This document shows, piece after piece, positions 1 through 8,145 of a stretch of 40,210 bases of DNA; positions within the stretch are counted from its first letter, which is position 1; every line of letters begins with the position of its first letter. Below the pieces are notes generated by a model. That model did no database searches. It saw only the letters and a list, made by a program, of their open reading frames with translations, and was not told the origin of the DNA. Origin of the DNA: Clostridiales bacterium (GTDB taxonomy: Bacteria > Bacillota_A > Clostridia > Lachnospirales > Bianqueaceae). The translations under genes and the position numbers were made by a program. The stretch lies in NCBI GenBank assembly GCA_019423265.1, contig JAHZBS010000003.1:1-40210 (forward strand), given 5' to 3'.

Positions 1-502
1 CCAGCCATTGGAGGGTTTCGATGTCGATGTCGTTGGAGGGTTCATCCAATAACAGGATATCCGGATTTTCCATGAGAATCCGTGCCAACTGCAATTTTAC
101 CTTTTCTCCGCCTGACAGCAGGCCAATGGGCTGCTCCCCGTAGCAGAAGTCAGAGGGGAGGCTGAGCTGGCCGGCGATCTGTGCGATGTCTTTAGGGGTG
201 CGGTCAAAAAAGGCAGGGCGATGGCAATAGTATTCATAGACTGTCTTTTCTTTGTCTGTTTCCCCCAGCTCTTGGGGGAGGTAGCCGAGGATGTTTCCGT
301 CGAGGACGCGCATTCCGCTTGCCTGGACATACGAGTTGACCAGAGCGGGATCGTAGATCCATTTTAAAAGAGTTGATTTCCCGTCGCCCTCTTCCCCGAT
401 AATGACAGCTTTATCGCCGGGTCGCAGGCTAAAGGAGATATCGTCCACGATGGTCCGCAAGTCCTTTCGGTGAACAAGGCGGACGTGTTGAATCTGTAGC
501 AT
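1..502 (-). CDS. ABC-F family ATPase, N-terminal part (runs off the window start)
   Basis: The first 167 codons of an ABC-F protein are visible; the gene continues beyond base 1. The protein begins MLQIQHVRLVHRKD. It shows a Walker A motif (GEEGDGKST, about residues 35-43), then the signature LSGGEKVKLQLAR and Walker B ILLLDEPSNDID near the end of the visible part. There are no membrane segments. ABC-F proteins have two such cassettes and act on the ribosome; several Firmicutes members dislodge antibiotics from the peptidyl-transferase centre. The start at 502 is set by GGAGG 8-9 bases upstream. A long regulated leader with a tiny ORF and a terminator precedes it, which favours a drug-inducible ribosome-protection role over housekeeping. 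The second cassette and the linker, which decide subfamily, lie outside the window. Confidence 0.88.
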   Translation of the reverse strand, partial: MLQIQHVRLVHRKDLRTIVDDISFSLRPGDKAVIIGEEGDGKSTLLKWIYDPALVNSYVQASGMRVLDGNILGYLPQELGETDKEKTVYEYYCHRPAFFDRTPKDIAQIAGQLSLPSDFCYGEQPIGLLSGGEKVKLQLARILMENPDILLLDEPSNDIDIETLQWL

Positions 503-516
503 ACTGTTTTCCTCCT

Positions 517-552
517 AATAAAAATCTGCTCCCGGCCATCCGAAAGCAGATT
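517..552 (-). terminator. Intrinsic terminator in the ABC-F leader (attenuator)
   Basis: On the minus strand an 8-bp perfect stem, AATCTGCT/AGCAGATT (545-552 with 523-530), closes a 14-base loop and runs directly into a T-rich tract (TTTTTATT). It lies between the promoter and the ABC-F SD, only about 15 bases before the start codon. It would therefore stop transcription before the gene unless disrupted. Confidence 0.75.
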
Positions 553-640
553 ATTCCCACACATAGGGCGACTCACCTATCAAACAATAAAAAAAGAAGG
601 CGTCGTAATCTAGTTTCGGCAACGGAAAAAAGCCTGGCCG
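533..640 (-). promoter_or_regulatory. Predicted antiterminator helix of the ABC-F attenuator
   Basis: The terminator loop and part of its first arm are complementary to an upstream leader segment. On the plus strand CCGAAA (540-545) matches TTTCGG (614-619), and CGGCCA (533-538) matches TGGCCG (635-640). The two helices are co-linear, and formation of this pairing excludes the terminator. A separate 7-bp stem, AATCTAG (607-613) with CTAGATT (673-679), can sequester the upstream region. One arm of that stem overlaps the stop codon of the leader peptide, so a stalled ribosome there could switch the fold. The pairing is seen in the sequence; the switching is inferred. Confidence 0.6.
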
Positions 641-677
641 CAGCGCAGACGTAGATTCCAATGCAACAAATCCTAGA

Positions 678-689
678 TTAGTTGAACAT
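678..689 (-). CDS. Three-codon leader peptide (MFN) upstream of the ABC-F gene
   Basis: On the minus strand ATG TTC AAC TAA follows a purine-rich SD-like stretch (GGGTGGAAGG). It sits about 50 bases into the predicted transcript and roughly 175 bases before the ABC-F start. Minimal leader ORFs are a known feature of attenuators that control ABC-F resistance genes in Firmicutes, where a drug-stalled ribosome lets transcription read through. The stop codon overlaps one arm of a leader stem (673-679), as that model needs. Too short for homology; the call rests on position and context. Confidence 0.55.
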   Translation of the reverse strand: MFN

Positions 690-745
690 CCTTCCACCCT
701 TTTCTTGAAATGAGTATCGCGCCGGTAAGGCGCATTAACGAGGAT

Positions 746-774
746 ATCATAGCACAAAGTACGCGGGATGTCAA
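746..774 (-). promoter_or_regulatory. Sigma-A type promoter of the ABC-F gene
   Basis: Minus strand TTGACA (774-769), a 17-base spacer, then TATGAT (751-746). Transcription would start near 739, giving an untranslated leader of about 240 bases. Confidence 0.85.
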
Positions 775-809
775 GGGCGACTTTGAAAAGCGATCGCCGC
801 CAACCATAA

Positions 810-855
810 AACAGGGCGCAGACCGATTCGGCTCCAATTCGGTCTGCGCCCTGTT
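810..855 (-). terminator. Strong hairpin downstream of the small membrane protein gene
   Basis: A 17-bp perfect inverted repeat (810-826 with 839-855) with a 12-base loop sits just past the stop of the minus-strand gene at 876-1187. The following T tract is short, so it may act as a terminator or as a transcript-stabilising hairpin. Confidence 0.65.
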
Positions 856-875
856 CTATGGATTCACACAATACG

Positions 876-1187
876 TCATCTGTGTTCGCTGATGGCAATT
901 GCTGTGTTTACGGCTGACGCCACCGTCCCGACCCATACAAAGCTGTCGAGAAATCCCTGGCCCCAACCCATATGTAAGGCAAAGTGGCAGATCAGCATCC
1001 CGATCACGGACAAAAGCGGGAGCAAAAATATACGCGCAGCAATCATTTCCACCAATGAGCCGTACTCTCGACACAGCAGAAAGCAGACCACTGCGCCGCC
1101 GATCAAAAGTGCCGGAATGTCCATAAAAATCCCGACGATCCCGGCGATCCCGCCAAGCGTACCTAAAATTTGTAAAAAGATTACCAC
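876..1187 (-). CDS. Small integral membrane protein of unknown function
   Basis: A 103-residue protein with about three hydrophobic segments (roughly residues 2-38, 49-72 and 80-98) and few charges, hence a small membrane protein. I do not recognise a family. The start is a GTG at 1187, chosen because GAGGAAGGGG lies 7-8 bases upstream; no in-frame ATG fits. It stands alone: it is divergent from the sensor kinase at 1404 and separated from the ABC-F gene by a strong hairpin. A role such as ion leak or envelope stress cannot be argued from sequence. Confidence 0.65.
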   Translation of the reverse strand: MVIFLQILGTLGGIAGIVGIFMDIPALLIGGAVVCFLLCREYGSLVEMIAARIFLLPLLSVIGMLICHFALHMGWGQGFLDSFVWVGTVASAVNTAIAISEHR

Positions 1188-1293
1188 GGTAAAAACCCCT
1201 TCCTCATAAAGTCACATTCAGAATAGCATATTCTCACGGCAAAGTCAACTTGGAGGCCATACGAAATTTGTTGTGAAGAGGTTCATTTCTATA

Positions 1294-1323
1294 TTGACAA
1301 AGATTCGTGAGGATCGATATAAT
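1294..1323 (+). promoter_or_regulatory. Promoter of the sensor kinase/solute-binding protein operon
   Basis: TTGACA (1294-1299), 18-base spacer, TATAAT (1318-1323). The leader to the start codon at 1404 is about 75 bases. Confidence 0.8.
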
Positions 1324-1403
1324 AATATTTAAATAGGTATGCGGAGAGACAGCGGCACACGTATGCGCTGTGATCAATCGATAAGGATGGGGACTGCGGG
1401 AGT

Positions 1404-3515
1404 ATGAAAAAAAGGAGTCGGAACTTTATTCTATATGTGGTGGCGTTGGCACTTGTGGTAATTTCCATAGGGGCTTATATCGGGCAGCTGAACAGGATGG
1501 TTTCCAACAATATGGTTCTCAATATGAAGGAGCTTGCCCAGCACGATGTACAGTCCATTCAATACTCCCTGGAGACAAATCTGAACCGTCTGGAGTTTAT
1601 CGGACAGAGGCTGCAAATCTACGATTGCGACACGATCACGAAGGTACAGACGCTCATCAATCTAGAGCGGACAACCAGCCTGTTTGACGCCATCTATCTC
1701 CTGGACGAAGAGGGGCGGCTCTACACGGACGGCTTTCTGATCCAGGAGGCGGACAGGCATCAATACGGAGCGTTTCTGGATATGGAGCAGAAGTATTTCG
1801 TCTTTCGCAATGATGAACAGCAGGGGATGTTGGAGACCCGGAAGGAAACGGTGCTCTACGGCGTGCGCATGGATGGCCTGGAGGTGGAAGGGGTTCGCTT
1901 TGTGGCCATTCTTGGGCAGTGCAGCATCACATCGATCCAGGATCAGCTGCGCATTGACAGCTTTGGGGGACGAGGATTTAGCAGCGTGATCGATTCGAAC
2001 GGATATTATATCGTCAATACCAACCGAACCAACAGCTTCAAACAGCGGGATAATTTCTTCGAACAGCTTGACAGCGGAACGTTTAAAGAGGGCAGCGCGG
2101 AGTCGATACGCAACGGCATCGCCGAGAATCAGTTTTTCATCGTATCGCATACGGATATGGACGGCGAAGAACGCATGTTGGGATTTTCCGCGATTGAGGG
2201 AACCGACTGGACGTTTGTCATATCCGTGTCCGCCGATGTATTCAAGGATCAAAGCCGTGATTTTATTTTGCTAACCGTGATCATGCTGACGGTTGTGGTT
2301 CTGGCTCTTGTGAGCATGAGCGTCTTGCTCTACCGCTCGAAGCAGCGGACGGTAGAAGCGCACGCCAAGGCAAAGGCCAGGAGCGATTTTCTGTCCACCA
2401 TGAGCCATGAGATCCGCACGCCGCTCAACGGCATCATCGGCTTGAACCATCTCATGTCAAAAAGCCTAGAAGACCGGGATAAGACTACGGAATACATCCA
2501 CAAGATGGGAAACACCGCCCAATATCTGCTGGCGCTCATCAACGATATTCTCGATATCTCCAAATTGCAGGCAGGCAAGCTGGACTTAACCAATGAAAAT
2601 TTCTGCATTGTCTCAATGCTGGACAATCTGTGGTCCATGCAGCGGGATACCATCTGCACCCGCGGCATCAACTTTACCATAGAAAAGGACATCCCATACC
2701 CCTGTATCGTTGGGGATGAGGTTCGCGTGAAACAGGTGTTGATGAATATTCTCAGCAATGCGGCAAAATTTACGCCGGATGGCGGCCGCATCACGGTGAC
2801 GGCAACCCAGCAGCCGGGCGAGAACCATACGGTCACAACCTATTTTCGCGTGCAGGACACAGGGTGCGGCATGAGCAAAGAATTTTTAAGCCATATTTTT
2901 GACACCTTCACCCAGGAGCGCAACAAGATCAGCAGCAGCCAGAAGGGAACAGGGCTGGGAATGTCCATCAGCTATCTGCTCATGAAGCAAATGGGCGGCG
3001 ACATCCTGGTGGAAAGCGAGCTGGACAGGGGGAGCTGCTTTACGGTAGTCCTTCCGGCTAAGATTTGCGAAAAGAAACCAGTGGAAGTCGTAAAAGAGAC
3101 GGCCCCGCCGCCGGAGGACAAGGAGCTGCTTTCTGTCACGAAAAGACACAATATCCTGGTGGTGGAGGACAATGAACTGAACGCAGAAATTTTGCTGGAG
3201 ATTTTGCGCGAGGAAGGCTTTACCGTCGCCCACGCGGAGGACGGCCAGAAGGCAGTGCAAGCGTTTCAGGAGTCTAAGCCGGGCGAGTTCGACGTCATCC
3301 TTATGGATGTGCAGATGCAGGTTATGAATGGCTATGAGGCCGCCAGCGCGATCCGGGAGCTGGACCGGCCGGACGCCAAAACGGTGAAAATTTTCGCCTG
3401 CACCGCGAACTTTCTCCGGGAGGACCGGGAACGCGCCGCCGAAAGCGGCATGGACGATTTTCTGACAAAACCCATCGATGTGGCGGTACTGCTGAAAAAA
3501 TTGGGGGAGGTGTGA
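1404..3515 (+). CDS. Hybrid sensor histidine kinase with C-terminal receiver domain
   Basis: A 703-residue membrane kinase. A first membrane segment (about residues 8-29) and a second (about 287-310) enclose an extracellular sensor region of about 255 residues, of the size and pattern of a Cache-type domain. The dimerisation/phosphoacceptor helix follows (STMSHEIRTPLNG, His335), then an HATPase domain with N (NILSNAAKF), G1 (DTGCGMS) and G2 (GTGLGMS) boxes, and a receiver domain near 590-700 with phosphoacceptor Asp635 (ILMDVQM). Its stop lies 4 bases before the start of a solute-binding lipoprotein, so the two are co-transcribed. Hybrid kinases pass phosphate from the receiver to an Hpt protein; one is encoded convergently at 4858-5235. 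No DNA-binding output regulator is encoded next to it. Confidence 0.93.
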   Translation: MKKRSRNFILYVVALALVVISIGAYIGQLNRMVSNNMVLNMKELAQHDVQSIQYSLETNLNRLEFIGQRLQIYDCDTITKVQTLINLERTTSLFDAIYLLDEEGRLYTDGFLIQEADRHQYGAFLDMEQKYFVFRNDEQQGMLETRKETVLYGVRMDGLEVEGVRFVAILGQCSITSIQDQLRIDSFGGRGFSSVIDSNGYYIVNTNRTNSFKQRDNFFEQLDSGTFKEGSAESIRNGIAENQFFIVSHTDMDGEERMLGFSAIEGTDWTFVISVSADVFKDQSRDFILLTVIMLTVVVLALVSMSVLLYRSKQRTVEAHAKAKARSDFLSTMSHEIRTPLNGIIGLNHLMSKSLEDRDKTTEYIHKMGNTAQYLLALINDILDISKLQAGKLDLTNENFCIVSMLDNLWSMQRDTICTRGINFTIEKDIPYPCIVGDEVRVKQVLMNILSNAAKFTPDGGRITVTATQQPGENHTVTTYFRVQDTGCGMSKEFLSHIFDTFTQERNKISSSQKGTGLGMSISYLLMKQMGGDILVESELDRGSCFTVVLPAKICEKKPVEVVKETAPPPEDKELLSVTKRHNILVVEDNELNAEILLEILREEGFTVAHAEDGQKAVQAFQESKPGEFDVILMDVQMQVMNGYEAASAIRELDRPDAKTVKIFACTANFLREDRERAAESGMDDFLTKPIDVAVLLKKLGEV

Positions 3516-3519
3516 CCGG

Positions 3520-4848
3520 ATGAGCAAAACCGGGAGAACGGGAATGGCGCTTTCGCTGGCGGCGGCAATGGCAGTCTGGCTGTTGGCCGGCTGCGGTGTA
3601 CAGAAAAAGGAGGAAGTGCATTTGACAGTCAAGGTGCCGGCCTTGACTCTCGTCTCTGTCTGCGATCCGGAAATCGAAAGTGCGGATGAATTTTTGGAAA
3701 AGGCAGCGGACGCCTTTACCGCACAGTATAAGGAAGCGGACGTCACCGTTGACGTCATTACATTTAGCCAGACGGCGGAGGATGAGGCGATTACCGGCTG
3801 CTTCGACAAGTGGAACGCCGTTGACGTGCTCTACGAGGGGTATTTCAACATGGCGGCCTATATCCACACCGGCCGGGTCGTACCGCTGGATGACATTGTG
3901 ACCGACGAGATTCGCGCAGATATTTCCGAAAGCAATTGGACCATAAGCCAGATAGACGGTAAGACGTACATGATGCCATTTTTGAGCCTACAGAACATTA
4001 TGTCCTATAACAAGGACCTATTTCGAGAGGCGGGGCTGGAAGCGTTCATCAGCGACAGGCATGAGATCCAGACGTGGACGCTGGAAGAATGGGAGACGAT
4101 TCTGGATACGCTGGCGGAAACATTGCCCACAGGAAAATATCCCATGATGATGTATGCCAAGAATAATCAGGGCGACACGCATATCATGACGCTATTGCGC
4201 AGTCATGGAAGCGATTTTTTCGATGAAAAGGGCAAGTTTAATCTGAACACGGAGGCGGGTGTCGCCGCCCTCCAATGGATAAAGGACGGCTATGACAGAG
4301 GATGGTTTCCGCCTCAGTGTGAGAACCTGGAAATCATTGACGACGCGAATTTGTTTAGCAACGGTCAGCTGGCACTGTATGTGGCAAATAATGCGCTCAT
4401 CTCAGTGTATCCGGATCTCGACGTGGGCTATGTAAACTTCCCAAGCGCCAGCGGCGATGGCTATGCCACTTCTTTTGTTACCGGTTTCGCGGTGTTCGAC
4501 AATGGGGACGAGAGCAAAGTCAAGGTTGGAAAGGATTTTGTGAAGTTTATTTACGAAAATGAGGAATGGATGGATTACGCAGCCGGCGGCATCCCTGCCA
4601 GCAGCCGGGTGACGGAAAAGTTCAAAGATCAGATCTTTATGCTGGATGCATTTCATCGCAACAATGAGAACGTAGTGGATTTCACCGCCAACAATCCGAA
4701 CTGGCGCGGTGTCCGCGCCGCCTTTTTCCCTCATATCCGGGATCTGCTGCGGGGAGACAAAACAGCGGCAGAGGTTGCGGCGGAACTGGATGCGGACTGC
4801 AATGCGGCCATTGAGGCGGGGTATAGGGACAGCATCCTACATCCGTAG
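3520..4848 (+). CDS. Extracellular solute-binding lipoprotein (sugar ABC type, family 1)
   Basis: A 442-residue protein with a lipoprotein signal peptide: basic start, hydrophobic stretch, then lipobox LLAGC with Cys25 as the lipidated residue. The mature part has the features of family 1 sugar-binding proteins (KWNAVDVLYEGYFNMAAY, the AVF/AFP-like hinge segments, ending LRGDKTAAEVAAELD). The start is 4 bases after the kinase stop, and its SD (GGGGGAGGTG) lies within the kinase 3' end, so expression is tightly coupled. No permease genes are adjacent. The likely job is therefore to present a ligand to the extracellular domain of the kinase rather than to feed an importer. That role is inferred. 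Confidence 0.87.
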   Translation: MSKTGRTGMALSLAAAMAVWLLAGCGVQKKEEVHLTVKVPALTLVSVCDPEIESADEFLEKAADAFTAQYKEADVTVDVITFSQTAEDEAITGCFDKWNAVDVLYEGYFNMAAYIHTGRVVPLDDIVTDEIRADISESNWTISQIDGKTYMMPFLSLQNIMSYNKDLFREAGLEAFISDRHEIQTWTLEEWETILDTLAETLPTGKYPMMMYAKNNQGDTHIMTLLRSHGSDFFDEKGKFNLNTEAGVAALQWIKDGYDRGWFPPQCENLEIIDDANLFSNGQLALYVANNALISVYPDLDVGYVNFPSASGDGYATSFVTGFAVFDNGDESKVKVGKDFVKFIYENEEWMDYAAGGIPASSRVTEKFKDQIFMLDAFHRNNENVVDFTANNPNWRGVRAAFFPHIRDLLRGDKTAAEVAAELDADCNAAIEAGYRDSILHP

Positions 4849-4857
4849 TAAAAATCC

Positions 4858-5235
4858 TTACTCTGCGGGAGGCGTTTCTGTCTCCGCCTGCATGGAACGA
4901 ATTGCGGACACTGTCTCCAGATAATCCCGCCGGACGTCTTTAAAATATGTCTCTGCGTCCTCGCTGAAAGTGCGGAGACGAAGCGCTTCCGTCAGGTTGT
5001 GGCTGGATTCCCCAAGTCTTGTGAATCCAAGGCTTAAACACACGCCCTTTAAGGTATGCGCTGCGCGGAAGGCTTCTTCAGCATCTCTCATTTCCATAGA
5101 GTCGCAGAGGACTTTAAAACTGGCATCCTGTAGAAACATGGTGAGGAATTTATTCACCCGGGCTTCTGTTACCAGACGGCTGACTACGCCCTCGTAATCG
5201 CCGCCGATTGCCTTATAACATTCTTTGAGCGTCAT
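4858..5235 (-). CDS. Hpt (histidine phosphotransfer) domain protein
   Basis: A 125-residue, all-helical protein with the Hpt motif AAHTLKGVCLSLGF, phosphorylatable His60. It is a free-standing Hpt domain that would carry phosphate from the receiver of the hybrid kinase to a distant response regulator. SD AAAGGAG lies 7 bases before the ATG at 5235. It is convergent with the solute-binding protein gene, with 9 bases between the two stops, so it is on a separate transcript although functionally grouped. Its final target is not in the window. Confidence 0.88.
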   Translation of the reverse strand: MTLKECYKAIGGDYEGVVSRLVTEARVNKFLTMFLQDASFKVLCDSMEMRDAEEAFRAAHTLKGVCLSLGFTRLGESSHNLTEALRLRTFSEDAETYFKDVRRDYLETVSAIRSMQAETETPPAE

Positions 5236-5311
5236 AGTCTTGCTCCTTTCTGTGATGGAATGCAGTCCAATTCATACAACACAGGGACACACAGCTGCCA
5301 AATCTGTCCAT

Positions 5312-5539
5312 TTAGCGGGCGATTGCGTCCTCGATTACATCGGGGAGGTGAATTAGAGATAGGTTATGTAGATTACACCTCTGTACAAGAGCCTCCGCGT
5401 CATGTCTGTTCAGGAATACATCCGAGACGGATAAAACGTGGTGTCCGGTTTTGTCGTGATACGCGCATATTCCAAACGCTATATAATCTCCGGCATCGGG
5501 GTGATGCAGGCTCTCTTCTACTACTTTATATCGTATCAT
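5312..5539 (-). CDS. DUF6514-like small protein
   Basis: A 75-residue soluble protein starting MIRYKVVEESLHHPDAG, with IAFGICAYHDK in the middle and a C-terminal segment typical of a small Firmicutes family (DUF6514-like, by memory of its pattern). Its function is unknown. I chose the start at 5539 over an upstream ATG because AAAAGGAG lies 8 bases upstream of it. It is followed by the Hpt gene on the same strand with a gap of about 75 bases and may be weakly co-transcribed. Confidence 0.6.
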   Translation of the reverse strand: MIRYKVVEESLHHPDAGDYIAFGICAYHDKTGHHVLSVSDVFLNRHDAEALVQRCNLHNLSLIHLPDVIEDAIAR

Positions 5540-5610
5540 GTTGCTTGCTCCTTTTCTGTTATTGTCAGTATTATAGCGGTATAACATCAAAAAAGGGGAC
5601 TTTCGATGAA

Positions 5611-5632
5611 ATTGAATGGTTTTTCATTGAAT
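5611..5632 (+). repeat. Direct repeat ATTGAAT upstream of the LytTR regulator gene
   Basis: ATTGAAT occurs at 5611-5617 and 5626-5632, 15 bases apart, within the AT-rich stretch just ahead of the LytTR gene. LytTR regulators bind direct repeats, but their usual spacing is larger (about 21-23 bases), so an autoregulatory site is only a possibility. Confidence 0.3.
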
Positions 5633-5669
5633 TTGCAGTGTTTTCAATGATATCTTCAAGGAGGTATAT

Positions 5670-6380
5670 ATGAAAATTGCAATTTGCGATGACAATTCAC
5701 TGGACCGGGAGCTCATCTGCGATTTGTTGCGGGTTTATTTCTCCCAAAAACCGTTTTCATTAGAGATTACACAGTTTGAGAATGGAATCAATTTGCTCCA
5801 CGACATATACGATGGCAGCTTCTACGATGTTATATTCCTTGATATTTATATGGACAGTCTTCTCGGGATCGATGTTGCAAAACAACTGCGGGATCATGAC
5901 TATCGCGGTGAGATCATATTTGTAACGGCCTCTTCTGATTATGCGGTGGACGGATACGAAGTGCAGGCAAGCGCGTATCTGCTGAAACCGCACTCCTATC
6001 AAAAACTTAGCGCCGCCATGGATCACATCCTCAGCGGGAGGCGCAGCGAATGCATGTATTATGTAAAACAGCGAAAAGATGTGGTTTGTATTCCCTATAA
6101 TGAAATTCTGTATGTGGAAAGCAATAATTCAAAATGTATACTGCACCGCACAAATGGCATATGTTACACTCTGTACAAGCAGCTCGGTGAGATTGAAAAG
6201 GAACTACAGGATATACGATTTCTCCGCTGTCACCAAAGCTTTCTTGTGAATATGAACTGGATCCGGCAGATTCATGACAGGCAGTTTGAATTATCGACGG
6301 GGGATACGGTATTCATTCGACAGCGGGACTTCAAAAATATTCGCCAGCAGTATCTGAATTACATAGGGGGAAAGCGGTGA
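5670..6380 (+). CDS. LytTR-family response regulator (AgrA/ComE type)
   Basis: A 236-residue two-domain regulator. The receiver domain (about 1-120) has the acidic pair DD (residues 7-8) and phosphoacceptor Asp58 (IFLDIYMD). A LytTR DNA-binding domain (about 132-232) carries YVESNNSKC, the helix LGEIEKEL and FLRCHQSFLVNMNWI. The SD AAGGAGG is 6-7 bases before the ATG. Such regulators usually pair with a HATPase_c_5 kinase encoded alongside and often control peptide signalling. No kinase, AgrB or AgrD is present here, so it is an orphan. The next gene starts about 50 bases downstream on the same strand and may share the transcript. Confidence 0.92.
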   Translation: MKIAICDDNSLDRELICDLLRVYFSQKPFSLEITQFENGINLLHDIYDGSFYDVIFLDIYMDSLLGIDVAKQLRDHDYRGEIIFVTASSDYAVDGYEVQASAYLLKPHSYQKLSAAMDHILSGRRSECMYYVKQRKDVVCIPYNEILYVESNNSKCILHRTNGICYTLYKQLGEIEKELQDIRFLRCHQSFLVNMNWIRQIHDRQFELSTGDTVFIRQRDFKNIRQQYLNYIGGKR

Positions 6381-6432
6381 GAGAACCGAAGATAGGACAA
6401 AAAACTTGAATTTGACAAAGGAGATCATACCT

Positions 6433-6951
6433 ATGAAAAAGCGAATTGGTTTAATAATCACAATTATTGTAGCCGCACTTATTGTTTGCCTGCTTATCTG
6501 GCGATTTTGGCCGCAATCTTCCTCTAATTTAATATCTGTTGACGAAAACTCAATCACCAGTTTTTCGGCTTCTGCCATGATTCACCATTTAGAGAACGGA
6601 CAGACACGCACAGATACATATCGCATAGATAACCCAGCGCAGCAAGGCAATGAGCCTGGAGATATTATAGAAATTTTAGCTACATCCAGATACCAACAGG
6701 ATTTTCGTAACCTATTGCCATGGAGTGCAGATAACGTAGAGGCTGACAAAAACTATGACGGGCGTACTGTCGTGTTGGTATCTTCAGTAGGAAACCAAAA
6801 AGATGAATGGGTTCAAATCCATTTTTTGAGTAGTAGCATCGTTACAGTTTCTGTAGGAGGCGAAGCTGGGTTCCGCATTTACCATCCGACAAACAACAAG
6901 ACATTAGATGAGTTGGTAGAATACATTCAGACACACGGTGTTAAACAATAA
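6433..6951 (+). CDS. Membrane-anchored protein of unknown function (possibly DUF5301-like)
   Basis: A 172-residue protein with a short basic N-terminus and one hydrophobic segment (about residues 6-24), a signal anchor or uncleaved signal peptide, then a soluble extracellular domain of about 145 residues. The pattern (an N-terminal strand, DIIEILATSRYQ in the middle, HPTNNKTLDELVEYIQ near the end) resembles small Firmicutes proteins of the DUF5301 type, but this is not certain. The start at 6433 is preferred to a TTG at 6406 because AAAGGAG lies upstream at a normal distance. Codon use is AT-rich compared with its neighbours. Confidence 0.6.
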   Translation: MKKRIGLIITIIVAALIVCLLIWRFWPQSSSNLISVDENSITSFSASAMIHHLENGQTRTDTYRIDNPAQQGNEPGDIIEILATSRYQQDFRNLLPWSADNVEADKNYDGRTVVLVSSVGNQKDEWVQIHFLSSSIVTVSVGGEAGFRIYHPTNNKTLDELVEYIQTHGVKQ

Positions 6952-7039
6952 ATATGCTGACAAATTAGAATTTGGCGGATGTTTAATTTGATGTAATTTT
7001 GATTTGAATTTGTAAAGAACAATTATGGAGGTATAGGGA

Positions 7040-8077
7040 ATGATGGTTAAAAAGATAGCGATTGTAAGCTTGTCATCTGGTATCCTTGGAGAAGAATTTG
7101 CAAAGCATGAAGTTGATATCGGTATAAAAAGGTTAGCGGAATATGGTCTTGAAATTAATATAATGCCACATGCTCAGAGCGGGATAGAATATGTGAAAAG
7201 CCATCCTGACAAGAGAGCAGAGGACTTGTTAGCTGCTTTTGCTGATGATTCTATAGACATGATTATGACTGCTATCGGTGGTGATGATACATATCGCTTG
7301 CTTCCGTCCCTGTTTGACAATGACGAGCTGGAGAATGTCATAAATAAAAAGATATTCCTTGGATTTTCAGATACAACAGTAAATCATTTGATGTTGCATA
7401 AAGCAGGATTAAACACATTTTATGGACAAGCCTTTTTGCCGGATGTATGTGAATTTGAACCGAATATGCTGCCATATTCAGCTCAGTTTTTCGAGGAACT
7501 AATTCATACAGGCAGAATAAACGAAATAAGACCCAGCGATGTATGGTATGAGGAAAGAAAAGACTGGTCACCGGATGCTATTGGAACAATTAGAGTTAAA
7601 CATAAAAACCAAGGTTTTCAGTTGCTTCAGGGTAATGGTGTTTTTGAAGGCAAAATTTTGGGAGGATGTTTAGAATCTCTCTATGATTTTTTTGATGCAT
7701 CAAGGTACCCAGATTCTGTAGCACTATGTAAAAAATATGAACTGTTTCCGAATCTCAGTGATTGGAAGGGAAAAATACTTCTTCTGGAGACAAGCGAAGA
7801 ACAGCCAAAACCGGAACTTTATAGAGATATGCTGATTGCGTTAAAGAAAACAGGCGTATTTGATGTTGTTTCCGGTGTGCTATGTGGAAAGCCTATGGAT
7901 GAATTATATTTTGAGGAATATAAGAAAATCATAGTGGAAGTAATAGATAATCCTGCTCTGCCCATTGTGGCTAATATAAATATCGGACATGCTACACCCA
8001 GATGTATTATTCCCTTTGGCGTAAATGCAATAGTTGACGCAAACGAGCAGTGTATTAGATTTGTCTATGAGGATTAA
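7040..8077 (+). CDS. S66-family serine peptidase (LD-carboxypeptidase / MccF-like)
   Basis: A 345-residue cytosolic protein of peptidase family S66. The nucleophile is Ser110 in LGFSDTT, the glutamate is probably Glu250 in LLLETSEE and the histidine His317 in NIGHATPR, matching the Ser-Glu-His triad of MccF. Family members either trim murein tetrapeptides (LdcA) or cleave toxic aminoacyl-nucleotides such as microcin C (MccF). The spacing and LETSEE block look more MccF-like, suggesting self-immunity or detoxification, but this is inference. GGAGG is 9 bases before the ATG. The gene is AT-rich and lies between an AT-rich unknown gene and a relaxase remnant, consistent with horizontal gain. Confidence 0.87.
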   Translation: MMVKKIAIVSLSSGILGEEFAKHEVDIGIKRLAEYGLEINIMPHAQSGIEYVKSHPDKRAEDLLAAFADDSIDMIMTAIGGDDTYRLLPSLFDNDELENVINKKIFLGFSDTTVNHLMLHKAGLNTFYGQAFLPDVCEFEPNMLPYSAQFFEELIHTGRINEIRPSDVWYEERKDWSPDAIGTIRVKHKNQGFQLLQGNGVFEGKILGGCLESLYDFFDASRYPDSVALCKKYELFPNLSDWKGKILLLETSEEQPKPELYRDMLIALKKTGVFDVVSGVLCGKPMDELYFEEYKKIIVEVIDNPALPIVANINIGHATPRCIIPFGVNAIVDANEQCIRFVYED

Positions 8078-8145
8078 ATATCTACTTTATGTGGCTTAAT
8101 TAATATAATCGGAACTCATTCACACAGTCGGATTTCGGTTTTTGA

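Noticed and set aside
2886..3809. Long minus-strand open frame (307 codons) opposite the sensor kinase and lipoprotein genes
   Set aside because: It overlaps two well-supported genes, has no SD and reads as low-complexity sequence with no family features.
5312..6951. Possible agr-type quorum system around the LytTR regulator
   Set aside because: No AgrB-like membrane protease, AgrD-like peptide or kinase found on either strand; the membrane-anchored neighbour does not resemble any of them.
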